46,773 nucleotides of DNA from Candidatus Latescibacterota bacterium (GCA_012270675.1 JAAXHW010000022.1:1-46773); one strand, 5' to 3'. Shown: positions 18,165 to 26,661, numbered from the stretch's first letter. Program-made: numbers and translations. The notes: a model not told the origin generated them from the sequence alone.

Positions 18165-19136
18165 TCAGAAGTCCACGGCGGCGCTGGAAGGGGAGGGCTC
18201 GATCTCTTCCACCCAGATGGAGGACCGGGAGATAAAGAGGCGAAGTTTACGGCCCGGTTTGCCCAGGAGGTTGAGATCGTGTCCTTGCAGAGAGAAGGCC
18301 ACATCGGGGGCGTTTTCGACCTCAATCCGGAACCGGCTGTGGGCGTTCCAGAGATGCTTTTGACCGGCAGACAGGGTGTCGTCGAATATCGGTTCGCCGT
18401 CGGCCAGCACGGTTACCCGGGTGGTTTGAAGGGCGCGACCTGTGAGGATCAGGAGGCTGTCCGTGCTGATGGAGGAAAGCGGGATGGGGAGGGAATAGGC
18501 CACAACGACCCGTTCGGTGCGAAGGGTTGTGGGCCCCGTTGTGGTGTGGGAATCCCCGGGGGATGGAGGCTCCACCCGGACGTCTGGTGCCCGGGCCTCC
18601 CCAGTGGGCGTTTGCGGGGTCTCCCGTTGGGTAACCGGCGCACCGGAGGGAACATCGTTGGGGCGTGAAACAGAACCGCTCGTTTCTCCGCGTGCGGCCT
18701 CCCCGGGGGGCGAGGGTGGTTGAACGGCGGTCCGGGCGTTCTCTTTTGAGGGCGCTTTGGAGGAAGCAGACCAGTCCCGGTCCTTGAGGACTATCGCGCC
18801 GATGGCCACCATCAGGGCCAGCCCGAAGGCGATGCCCAGTACTGGCCCTGCGGACGGCGTGTGTGTGCGCGCCGGGAGTGGGGACTGGCTGACTGATGCA
18901 TCCGGGGGACGCCTGAGCGCCTCGTATCGGTCCAGAATCTCGCGGGGGTTGAGCCCGATCTCCTGGGCGTATTTTTTCAGAAAGAGCCGGATGTAGGCCT
19001 CGGGGAGGATGTCAAAATCCCCGGCTTCGAGGGCTTTCAAAAAGGTGGGGTTGATCCGGGTGCGTTCGAAAAGGTCATCCACCGAAAGGCCGGAGGCCTC
19101 CCGCCGGGCCTTGAGTTCTGCACAGAAATCGTCCAT
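18165..19136 (-). CDS. RodZ-like HTH / DUF4115 membrane protein
   Basis: HTH MDDFCAELKARREASGLSVDDLFERTRINPTFLKALEAGDFDILPEAYIRLFLKKYAQEIGL; one TM; Pro/Ser/Thr-rich linker; C-terminal ILTGRALQTTRVTVLADGEPIFDDTLSAGQKHLWNA DUF4115-like domain. Confidence 0.85.
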   Translation of the reverse strand: MDDFCAELKARREASGLSVDDLFERTRINPTFLKALEAGDFDILPEAYIRLFLKKYAQEIGLNPREILDRYEALRRPPDASVSQSPLPARTHTPSAGPVLGIAFGLALMVAIGAIVLKDRDWSASSKAPSKENARTAVQPPSPPGEAARGETSGSVSRPNDVPSGAPVTQRETPQTPTGEARAPDVRVEPPSPGDSHTTTGPTTLRTERVVVAYSLPIPLSSISTDSLLILTGRALQTTRVTVLADGEPIFDDTLSAGQKHLWNAHSRFRIEVENAPDVAFSLQGHDLNLLGKPGRKLRLFISRSSIWVEEIEPSPSSAAVDF

Positions 19137-19139
19137 TGT

Positions 19140-19799
19140 CTAACTCTCAGAACAGCGCGGTCGCGATTCTGATCGCCCGGATGAAATCAGGTCGGGCACG
19201 GAGGCTCCCTTTGGAATCAGGGACCAGGGGGAGCGGGCAAGTATGCGGCCGGTCAGGTCCCACAGACAGGCCAGCGGCAGCCCGACCACATTGTAGAAGC
19301 AGCCGGAGACCGATTCGATGAATACCACCGCCCTGCCCTGGGCCGCATAGGCGCCAGCCTTGTCTGAAGACTCCCCTGTCTCCACATAGCGGCGGATATC
19401 TTCCCGAGAGAGGCGCCTTATGGTCACATCGGTGACGGCCACGTCGGAAAGGGTAGACCCACTGGCGGTATCGATCAGGGTCAGGGCTGTGAAGACCTGA
19501 TGGGTTTTTCCGGAAAGCCGGGTGAGCATCCGGGCCGCATCGTTGGGGTCTGCCGGTTTTCCGAGGATATTGCCCTCCAGAACGACCACGGTATCTGCGC
19601 CCAAAACGAGTTCGCCTCGAAACTTCCGGGCCACGGCCCGGGCTTTTCGTCGGGAGATCTCCAGAACGTAGTCGGCCGGCTCCAGCGGCGTTTCGAGAAC
19701 CTCTGAAACGCCGCTGGGTACGACCCGGAAGGGCAGCCCCAACATCCGCAGGAGGTCTGCCCTGCGGGGCGATGCAGATGCGAGAATTAATTTTTGCAT
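19140..19799 (-). CDS. maf: Maf-like nucleoside triphosphate pyrophosphatase
   Basis: MQKLILASASPRRADLLRMLGLPF; LGADTVVVLEGNILGKP; ESSDKAGAYAAQGRAVVFIESVSGCFYNVVGLPL. Confidence 0.94.
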   Translation of the reverse strand: MQKLILASASPRRADLLRMLGLPFRVVPSGVSEVLETPLEPADYVLEISRRKARAVARKFRGELVLGADTVVVLEGNILGKPADPNDAARMLTRLSGKTHQVFTALTLIDTASGSTLSDVAVTDVTIRRLSREDIRRYVETGESSDKAGAYAAQGRAVVFIESVSGCFYNVVGLPLACLWDLTGRILARSPWSLIPKGASVPDLISSGRSESRPRCSES

Positions 19800-19841
19800 T
19801 GAAGCGTGACAGATATACCCAATATTCAATTCTGGCAATTT

Positions 19842-20291
19842 TCAACGCGAAGGGCTTTCCACCATCAACGTGACCGGCCCGTCATTGTGAATTTCTACGT
19901 GCATATGAGCGCCAAAGACCCCTGTGCGCACCGGTACGCCCAGGCCCTGGAGGGCTTCGACGAAGCCTTCGTAGAACACCCGGGCGACCTGGGGGGGAGC
20001 AGCGTCGGAAAAACCGGGGCGGCGTCCCTTTCGGGTGTCGCCGTAGAGGGTGAACTGGGAGACCACCAGGGCCTCGCCTCCGGTTTCCAGGAGGGACCGA
20101 TTCATCTTCCCCTGGTCGTCTTCAAAGATCCGGAGGTGAGCGCATTTTTCGGCCACAAACCGCAGGTCGTCCCGGGTGTCTCCCCGGCCGACCCCCAGGA
20201 GAATGAGCATGCCGTTGCCGATTTGGGCAGCCGGGGAGGTGCCTTCTATGTAAACAGCAGACCGGCTGACCCGTTGCACAAGCGCCCGCAT
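19842..20291 (-). CDS. dtd: D-aminoacyl-tRNA deacylase
   Basis: [67 protein letters not shown]. Confidence 0.96.
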   Translation of the reverse strand: MRALVQRVSRSAVYIEGTSPAAQIGNGMLILLGVGRGDTRDDLRFVAEKCAHLRIFEDDQGKMNRSLLETGGEALVVSQFTLYGDTRKGRRPGFSDAAPPQVARVFYEGFVEALQGLGVPVRTGVFGAHMHVEIHNDGPVTLMVESPSR

Positions 20292-20296
20292 GTTAA

Positions 20297-20319
20297 CGTG
20301 AAAAGTGAAACGTGAAAAA
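20297..20319. repeat. GTGAAA-type short tandem repeat (cgtgaaaagtgaaacgtgaaaaa)
   Basis: Direct reading; three degenerate GTGAAA(A) units immediately upstream of dtd. Confidence 0.6.
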
Positions 20320-20382
20320 TGGAGGATAAAGTTGAATAATCTATTTCAATTTAGTCTATTTAGGGCAGGGATGCAAGGTAAA

Positions 20383-20417
20383 GATTGTGGATTGCGGACT
20401 GTGGATTGCGGATTAAA
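20383..20417. repeat. 7-bp tandem repeat GATTGYG, about 4.5 degenerate copies
   Basis: GATTGTG GATTGCG GACTGTG GATTGCG GATTAAA. Confidence 0.8.
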
Positions 20418-20442
20418 GAAGGTTCCCAGCGCCAAAATAGAT

Positions 20443-22809
20443 TCAGACGCCGAACCCGCCCCGGCGGTGTTCGAATTTGATCTGGGGGATATCTTTGATG
20501 TTGATTTTGAAGTAAAATCCCCTGTTGAAGCCGGTGGGATACCAGGAGAAGCGGGCTTCCCAGCAGTGGAGGCTGCGGTAGATGGAGAGGTTCTGCGCGG
20601 TGATGTCGCGGCGGACCATGTCGTAGTTGATGGCGTAATCGAAGCGCCAGTTCTGGGTGGGGTTGAACCCGCAACTGGCCTTTATCCAGGAGCGTTTCCG
20701 GGTGGTGCCGGACAGTTTTTGGAGGTCAAAATAGTGGGTCAGGGTAAAGCGCCAGGGTTGGGTGACGTCATCGAAGTCGTCGTAGAGGTCGCGCTCGAAC
20801 CCGAAGTCGGTCGTGTGCATGGAGAAACCGGGCCTGCGCTCCGTATCGGAGGACGCCCTTTCCGTGCGCCCCTGGAACCGGAAGTTGGAGGTGACGGAGA
20901 AGCTGCGGAGCCGGGGGCTCAGGAGGGAAAAGCGCCCCTGATCGTTGTAGAGTTCGTGCGCCATGCGCATCCGGATGTCGACGCGGCGGTTGGGTTTGAC
21001 CGAGGCGCTGGTGCGGAGGGGTTGCCACTTCTGGCCGGGGAGGTCGAAGTCGTAACCGGTGGAGAGCCTTGCTGTGGCGAAGGTCGAGCGGCGCTCTTTT
21101 CCGTCTGTTTCGGTTTTGATTTCGAAGGTGTTGCCAAGGGCCATATTGAGCCTCCGCCTGGGGTCTCCCCAGATCCTTTTTCCTCCAAAGCCAAGGGTGC
21201 CTCCCTCCACCCGGGCCAACTGGCTGTAGCGGAAATCGGCCTGGGGCTGCAGCCGGTGCCGGATGCCCCGGATGCGGCCGATACGGGGACGGAAGATGCC
21301 GTAGAGGATCGTGCTGGAAGAGACGCTGGCGATGTAGGACTCCCGGCGGGTGGGACGGTCCTGATTGTTTCCGGAGGAGACCTGGCTGATGGCAAGGGAC
21401 GGGGTGAAATCGAGCCATCCGAAAGGGCGTTGCTGGCTGTTGAGAAAGAGGCGGGTGCCAAGGGTGAGGTCGTGGGTGTTATGCTCCGGCTCAGGGGTTC
21501 GGGTAAAGTCGGTGTCGAGGTCTCCGGAAAAGCTGTAGTAGATGGATTGATACCAGGGGCGGCCCACTCCGAAGGTCCCTGAAGGTCCACCCAGGATGGC
21601 CCGCCGGCCCTGGCGAAACGAAAGGCGCGGAAACCCCTGAAAGCTGTTCCGGTTGTTGCTCTGATCCCGGTAGTATGTCAGGCTGGCGTCGAGGCTGCGG
21701 TTGGATTCGGTCCACTGTTTGTCCAGGGAGAAGCTGGAGCGGAGCTGCTGGTTGAGGTACTGGTAGAGGCTGTTGCTGTTGCGCCGGTCGAAGCTTGCGC
21801 TGTTGGTGAAGTTCCCTCTGCCCCGGATGTTGAGCGTGGGGTTGAGGCGCTGCTGGTGGTAGAGGTTTAAGCGCCAGTTGCGGATGGAAGTCCCCGAGAG
21901 GTTGCCATTTTCGAAAGAAAAATCGACGGAGCCGTTGAGGCGGTTGCGCACGGCGTAGACGAACCGGGAGTCGAGGAGAACCCCCCCTCGCTCCCGGAGG
22001 GTTGCCCGCAAGGTGGCGTCCCAGTATTCACTGGGGGCAAGGTAGTAGCCCAGGTTTCCGACATGGACGCCATAGCGGCTGTTGCTGCCCACGCTGGGAG
22101 TCAGCAGGCCGGACTGCCGTCCCGACGCCTTGATGGGAAAGACATAGAAGGGCATCCAGGCGACGGGCAACGGGCCGATGCGGAAGGTGACGGAACGGGC
22201 GATGGCTTTGTCGTTTTCCAGGACCTTCAGGTCCCCGCAGAGGAAGTCGTAGTGGACGTGGTCCTTTTCGCAGGTGGATATGGAGAGGTCCCGGGCGTGC
22301 AGTTCCCGCTGGTTGTTCAATAAAATATCCTCCCCACGGTAGTATTTCCTCTGGTGGACGGCCCGACCGCCCCGCACCCTGCCGCGGCCGGTTTCCAGGT
22401 CGTAGACCATCTCAGATCCGGAGAAGTGCTCTCTGCCCCGGGTAAAGTGGGGCAGGCCGATGCGCTTTTGTCCGGTCGAATCGGGGAGGGCCTCAGCCTC
22501 CAGGCGCTGTGCCCTGCGATCGACTACGATTCGCCCTGCGCTGAGTTCCATCTCCCGGTAGCGGAAGACCGCATTTCCGATAAGGAGTACCCGCCGGGTC
22601 TGAACGTCGTATTCGACCCGGTCCGCCTCGTATTCGTAGTGGACCGAATCGGAGGCTGCAGCAGGGCCGATGGGGGAAGGGAGTGCTCCGGTCCGGGCCG
22701 CGGACGGGGCGGTCCAGAGGAGGCAGAGAAGGGCTGCAGCGCGCCAGATCCGGTGATATTCTCGCCGTTTTCGGTCGATAAGCACTTGTTTTTTAGAGAA
22801 AATATTCAT
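20443..22809 (-). CDS. LptD-like outer-membrane LPS assembly protein
   Basis: SVHYEYEADRVEYDVQTRRVLLIGNAVFRYREMELSAGRIVVDRRAQRLEAEA OstA-like domain; VAWMPFYVFPIKASGRQSGLLTPSVGSNSRYGVHVGNLGYYLAPSEYWDATLRATLRERGG is an LptD motif; aromatic-rich beta-barrel C-terminus. Start taken at MNIFSKKQ. Confidence 0.88.
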   Translation of the reverse strand: MNIFSKKQVLIDRKRREYHRIWRAAALLCLLWTAPSAARTGALPSPIGPAAASDSVHYEYEADRVEYDVQTRRVLLIGNAVFRYREMELSAGRIVVDRRAQRLEAEALPDSTGQKRIGLPHFTRGREHFSGSEMVYDLETGRGRVRGGRAVHQRKYYRGEDILLNNQRELHARDLSISTCEKDHVHYDFLCGDLKVLENDKAIARSVTFRIGPLPVAWMPFYVFPIKASGRQSGLLTPSVGSNSRYGVHVGNLGYYLAPSEYWDATLRATLRERGGVLLDSRFVYAVRNRLNGSVDFSFENGNLSGTSIRNWRLNLYHQQRLNPTLNIRGRGNFTNSASFDRRNSNSLYQYLNQQLRSSFSLDKQWTESNRSLDASLTYYRDQSNNRNSFQGFPRLSFRQGRRAILGGPSGTFGVGRPWYQSIYYSFSGDLDTDFTRTPEPEHNTHDLTLGTRLFLNSQQRPFGWLDFTPSLAISQVSSGNNQDRPTRRESYIASVSSSTILYGIFRPRIGRIRGIRHRLQPQADFRYSQLARVEGGTLGFGGKRIWGDPRRRLNMALGNTFEIKTETDGKERRSTFATARLSTGYDFDLPGQKWQPLRTSASVKPNRRVDIRMRMAHELYNDQGRFSLLSPRLRSFSVTSNFRFQGRTERASSDTERRPGFSMHTTDFGFERDLYDDFDDVTQPWRFTLTHYFDLQKLSGTTRKRSWIKASCGFNPTQNWRFDYAINYDMVRRDITAQNLSIYRSLHCWEARFSWYPTGFNRGFYFKINIKDIPQIKFEHRRGGFGV

Positions 22810-22905
22810 ATTTTTTATAAATAAGGCCCTGGAGATCCAGCTCATTCAGGCGGAAAAATTGGCGATGGCAGGGCAGGTGGCTGCGGTTTCAGATTGGATA
22901 CGCTG

Positions 22906-22939
22906 AGCGCCAGTCGGTTACGACTGGCGCTATTTTTTC
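22906..22939 (+). terminator. intrinsic terminator without an obvious upstream + strand gene
   Basis: Perfect 11-bp stem agcgccagtcg-gtta-cgactggcgct followed by attttttcc. Confidence 0.8.
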
Positions 22940-22940
22940 C

Positions 22941-22969
22941 TTGCAAAAACGGGGTTAAAGGGTTAATTT
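22941..22969 (+). promoter_or_regulatory. putative sigma70-type promoter for tRNA-Leu(UAG)
   Basis: ttgcaa - 17 bp - taattt, about 35 bp upstream of the tRNA. Confidence 0.4.
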
Positions 22970-23002
22970 TATTTTTCTTGCCGACGCGGAGGGACCGGAA
23001 AA

Positions 23003-23087
23003 GCGAACGTGGTGGAACTGGTAGACACGCCAGATTTAGGATCTGGTGGGTTTGGCGCCCGTGGGGGTTCGAGTCCCCCCGTTCGCA
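23003..23087 (+). tRNA. tRNA-Leu (anticodon UAG)
   Basis: GCGAACG/CGTTCGC acceptor stem; ggtggaactggtagacac D-arm; CCAGA-TTTAGGA-TCTGG anticodon arm; GGGGGTTCGAGTCCCCC T-arm; long variable arm. CCA does not appear to be encoded. Confidence 0.96.
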
Positions 23088-23106
23088 CCCCAATCAGATC
23101 GTTGTT

Positions 23107-23135
23107 ACGGCTTCCTCATAGAAGCCGTTTTTTTT
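23107..23135 (+). terminator. intrinsic terminator downstream of tRNA-Leu(UAG)
   Basis: acggcttc-ctcata-gaagccgt followed by a T run. Confidence 0.88.
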
Positions 23136-23244
23136 GTTCATTCAGGCGGCAGGACCCCTCTGTCTTAAAGCATACGAAAAATTCGAGGATTATTCAACCG
23201 GTTCGTCCATTCAGCGGAAAACACCATTCACTGCGAGGGGTGTG

Positions 23245-24525
23245 ATGGAGCAGCTTGCGTTTTTAACCGAAGCCCAGGTGCGGGATATACAGCGCGAATT
23301 CGGGACGCCTGTTTTTGTGTACGACCAGAAAACGCTTGAGGCCCGGGCGGAGGAGGCGCTCAATTTTCCAAACGCCTTCGGCCTTACCGCGCGTTATGCG
23401 ATGAAGGCCCTGCCCACGGCGGCCATTCTTCAGATTATGAACCGGGCCGGGTTGCATATTGACGCCAGCAGCGGTTTTGAAGCGGAGCGGGCGATGCGGG
23501 CGGGGGTACCGCCCGCGCACATCCTGCTCACCGCGCAGGAAACGCCCGTGAATTTGAAGGCGCTGGTGGACCGGGGGGTGATCTTCAACGCCTGCTCTCT
23601 TCAGCAGCTGCGCCTTTTTGGGGAGCGTTATCCGGGCCGGGAGGTGTGCATCCGTGTGAACCCGGGGCTGGGTTCGGGGCACAGCAACCGGACCAATGTG
23701 GGGGGGCCGTCCGCCAGTTTCGGCATCTGGTGCGAACACCTGGGCCAGGTCGGGGAGATCAAGCGGAAATACGATCTGAAGATCGGACGCCTGCATACGC
23801 ACATCGGGTCCGGAGGCGACCCGGAGGTCTGGGAACACTGTGCGCTGATCTCGCTGCGCATCGCTTCCCAGTTGCCCGAGGTGGAGACGCTGAGCCTGGG
23901 GGGCGGGTTCAGGGTGGGGCGCATGGCGGACGAATCTTCGGCGGATCTTCAGAAGATCGGGCTTCATGTGGTAGAGGCGTTCCGGGCGTTTTACGGACAA
24001 CACGGCCGCAAGCTGACATTAGAGGTGGAGCCGGGGGGCTATCTGGTGGCCAATGCCGGGGCGCTTATTTGTACGGCGATCGACAGTGTGGATACGGGCA
24101 AAGACGGGTATACGTTTATCAAGGTCGATGGGGGAATGACCGAGGTTCTCCGGATCAGTTTATACGGTGCCCAGCACCCGATCGTGGTGGTGCCCGGGGA
24201 GATGGAAATGCGGGGGAAGAAAGCCTATCTGGTTGCCGGGCACTGCTGTGAAAGCGGGGATGTGCTGACCCCGGAGCCGGGGAATCCGGAGGGATTGGCA
24301 CCCCGGCTGCTTACGGAGGCCAAAATTGGCGATGCGGTGGTGATTGGGGGGGTCGGTGCTTACTGTTCGGGGATGTCGTCCAAGAATTACAACTCTTTTC
24401 CGGAGGCTGCGGAGGTCCTGCTGGCCCGCGATGGGGGCTTTCATCTGATTCGCAAGCGACAGAGGCTGGAGCAGGTCGTGGCGAACGAGGTGTTGCTAAA
24501 GACCGACCCGGCCGTGTCCGGTTAA
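23245..24525 (+). CDS. lysA: diaminopimelate decarboxylase-family PLP enzyme
   Basis: YAMKALPT PLP lysine; HTHIGSGG; LSLGGGFRVG; CCESGDVL; GAYCSGMSSKNYNSFP. The EPGR motif reads EPGG. Start taken at MEQLAFL. Confidence 0.82.
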   Translation: MEQLAFLTEAQVRDIQREFGTPVFVYDQKTLEARAEEALNFPNAFGLTARYAMKALPTAAILQIMNRAGLHIDASSGFEAERAMRAGVPPAHILLTAQETPVNLKALVDRGVIFNACSLQQLRLFGERYPGREVCIRVNPGLGSGHSNRTNVGGPSASFGIWCEHLGQVGEIKRKYDLKIGRLHTHIGSGGDPEVWEHCALISLRIASQLPEVETLSLGGGFRVGRMADESSADLQKIGLHVVEAFRAFYGQHGRKLTLEVEPGGYLVANAGALICTAIDSVDTGKDGYTFIKVDGGMTEVLRISLYGAQHPIVVVPGEMEMRGKKAYLVAGHCCESGDVLTPEPGNPEGLAPRLLTEAKIGDAVVIGGVGAYCSGMSSKNYNSFPEAAEVLLARDGGFHLIRKRQRLEQVVANEVLLKTDPAVSG

Positions 24526-24543
24526 GAAGCTGTCTTAAAATCC
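24525..24543. repeat. copy 1 of exact 19-bp repeat AGAAGCTGTCTTAAAATCC
   Basis: Identical to 46727-46745. Confidence 0.8.
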
Positions 24544-24561
24544 ACACAGAGAGGGGGGCTT

Positions 24562-25983
24562 ATGGCCGACCTGTACGAACCGCTGGACGATTTTAAAGTC
24601 CAGGACCTGCCCGAGCGGAAGCTGCCGTTCTGGAAGATGGCCGGGCCGGGGGCGATTCTGGTGGGGCTTTCGATTGGGGCGGGAGAGATTGTTGTGTGGC
24701 CGCGGATTGTGGCGGAGTTCGGGGCGAGTATGGTGTGGGCGGCCGCGCTGGGCATTTTTCTGCAACTCTGGATCAATTTTGAGGTGGGGCGCTGGACGGT
24801 TGCAACGGGCGAGACGATTTATACCGGGTACTGCAGGGTGTGGCGCGGTTTCGCCCCTGTGTTTATTCTGTTGACGCTGTTTAGCTGGATTGCGCCGGGC
24901 TGGGGACGGGCGTCGGGGCTTGCGCTGAAGGCGCTGCTGGTAGGGCCGGGCGGGTGGGGATCGGACACGGTGTGGACGGTGGTCACGTTTGCGGGTGTGG
25001 CCCTGATTCTTTTTGGTCCGAAGCTGATTTACCAGTCGGTGGAGCGGACGGTTGAGTTGCTGGTGGTGATTGTGACGGTTGGCCTGATTATCGTGGCTTT
25101 TGCGGTTGGCTCTGCGGAGACCTGGGCAGCGCTGGGCAAGGGCATGGTGAATGTGGGGTATATCGATCCCGGGATGAGCGTGAAGGCAATGTTTATTGCG
25201 ATTGTGTTCGCCGGGGCGGGTGGTACGGCCAATTTGTTTTATACCTTCTACCTGCGCGACAAACATATCGGGATGGGCATGCACCTGCCCACGATGCTGA
25301 ACCCGCTGCGCGAACGGACCGAGGCGATTCCCTCGACCGGATTCCGGTTTGAGGAGACCGGGGAGAATACCCGGCGTTTTATGGGGTGGTGGGACTATGT
25401 GAAGAAGGATCAGATTCTGTTTTTCTGGCTTTTGAATTCGGTAACCATCCTGCTTTTTATTTTGGGGGCGCTGGCCGTGCTGCATCCCAAGGGCATTGTG
25501 CCCGCCAAAGGCACGCTGATCTGGGACGAGGCGCAGGTGCTGGCCGAGGTATGGGGCGAGCCGGGGCGTTATATTTTTCTGCTGGTGGGCCTGGCCACGC
25601 TGTTCGGCACGCAGCTTGCGCTGGTGGACGGGGTGTCACGGTCGATTGCCGATATTGTGTACACCAATTTCAGGGGAGCCCGGAAACGGGACCAGAGCTG
25701 GTGGTACCTGCTGGTGGCGACGGTCTGGATTGTGGCGGGTTGCGTGATTACTTATGTGATGGAGCAGAGGGGTGTGAGCGAGCTGGGGTTTTTGTTTAAC
25801 GCAGCCTATATTGGGGGGTTTGCGATGGCGCTCTACGTGCCGTTGACACTTTATATCAACCACCGGTACCTTCCCAAAGTCGCCAGGCCGGGAGGGGTGT
25901 GTACGGTGATGATGGTGATTGGTTCCCTGGTTTACATCACATTTGCGGTGGCATGCGTGATCTGGGAGTTTGGTCGGGTGTAA
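24562..25983 (+). CDS. Nramp-family transporter, non-canonical (lacks DPGN and MPH motifs)
   Basis: About 11 TM helices; KMAGPGAILVGLSIGAGEIVVWPRIV aligns with Nramp TM1; IVFAGAGGTANLFYTFYLRDKHIGMG with TM6. Confidence 0.82.
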   Translation: MADLYEPLDDFKVQDLPERKLPFWKMAGPGAILVGLSIGAGEIVVWPRIVAEFGASMVWAAALGIFLQLWINFEVGRWTVATGETIYTGYCRVWRGFAPVFILLTLFSWIAPGWGRASGLALKALLVGPGGWGSDTVWTVVTFAGVALILFGPKLIYQSVERTVELLVVIVTVGLIIVAFAVGSAETWAALGKGMVNVGYIDPGMSVKAMFIAIVFAGAGGTANLFYTFYLRDKHIGMGMHLPTMLNPLRERTEAIPSTGFRFEETGENTRRFMGWWDYVKKDQILFFWLLNSVTILLFILGALAVLHPKGIVPAKGTLIWDEAQVLAEVWGEPGRYIFLLVGLATLFGTQLALVDGVSRSIADIVYTNFRGARKRDQSWWYLLVATVWIVAGCVITYVMEQRGVSELGFLFNAAYIGGFAMALYVPLTLYINHRYLPKVARPGGVCTVMMVIGSLVYITFAVACVIWEFGRV

Positions 25984-25997
25984 TTCGGAGTAGAAGA

Positions 25998-26033
25998 AAG
26001 GGGTTACACACATCGTGTAACCCCTTGTTTTTC
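25998..26033 (+). terminator. intrinsic terminator downstream of the Nramp-like gene
   Basis: 12-bp perfect stem aaggggttacac-acatc-gtgtaacccctt followed by gttttt. Confidence 0.88.
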
Positions 26034-26034
26034 C

Positions 26035-26124
26035 TGGTGCCGAAGGTGGGATTCGAACCCACACGAGCGCAAGGCTCACGGCGCCCTGAACGCCGCGCGT
26101 CTACCAGTTCCACCACTTCGGCAC
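26035..26124 (-). tRNA. tRNA-Leu (anticodon CAG), CCA encoded
   Basis: Reverse complement gtgccgaagtggtggaactggtagacgcgcggcgTTCAGGGcgccgtgagccttgcgctcgtgtgggttcgaatcccaccttcggcacca. Confidence 0.96.
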
Positions 26125-26166
26125 TTAAATCCTGTGTGGTCTGAACGTCCAGGCAAAGGTAATATA

Positions 26167-26658
26167 TCAAATCTTTTTTTGCCTGTCAAGGTCGGGCCGG
26201 GGTGAGGGCTGAGTTTTCTTTGCGGACGGTGGGTCCGGGGCAAAAATCGTCTTGAATGTTTCCGGGACTTTTGCCGTGCGGCGGTTGCCGTAATCGAAGA
26301 AGGCGATGCTGGTTTTTGCCCTGGCGACCTCGCGGCCCGTTGTTTTGTCGGAGAGGTGGTAGAAGAGGTCGCAGCCGGTCCGGGAGAAGGCACCGACGGC
26401 GATTTTGACGGTCAGGGTTTGGCCGTAAAAGGCCTCGGATTTGTAGACAACGACCGCATCGACCATGATCAGGCCGGGGCCGTCCACGTTCAACTCTGTG
26501 AAGCCGTATCTGGTTAAGAATCTCACACGCGCTTCGTGGATGAGCGTAAGTACCGCGTCGTTGCCCAGGTGCCCGCCGTAGTTGATGTCTCCGATGCGGA
26601 TCGGAATGTCGGTGGAGAAATCGAACCGTTCAGGCAGGTCCAGTTTGACACGTCCCAT
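26167..26658 (-). CDS. acyl-CoA thioesterase (hotdog fold)
   Basis: IPIRIGDINYGGHLGNDAVLTLIHEARVRFL; VDAVVVYKSEAFYGQTLTV; RAKTSIAFFDY. Confidence 0.88.
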   Translation of the reverse strand: MGRVKLDLPERFDFSTDIPIRIGDINYGGHLGNDAVLTLIHEARVRFLTRYGFTELNVDGPGLIMVDAVVVYKSEAFYGQTLTVKIAVGAFSRTGCDLFYHLSDKTTGREVARAKTSIAFFDYGNRRTAKVPETFKTIFAPDPPSAKKTQPSPRPDLDRQKKI

Positions 26659-26661
26659 CTC

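Noticed and set aside
20305-21582. 425-aa + strand ORF opposite lptD
   Set aside because: Val/Gly/Glu-rich antisense shadow; the lptD frame has domain-level motifs.
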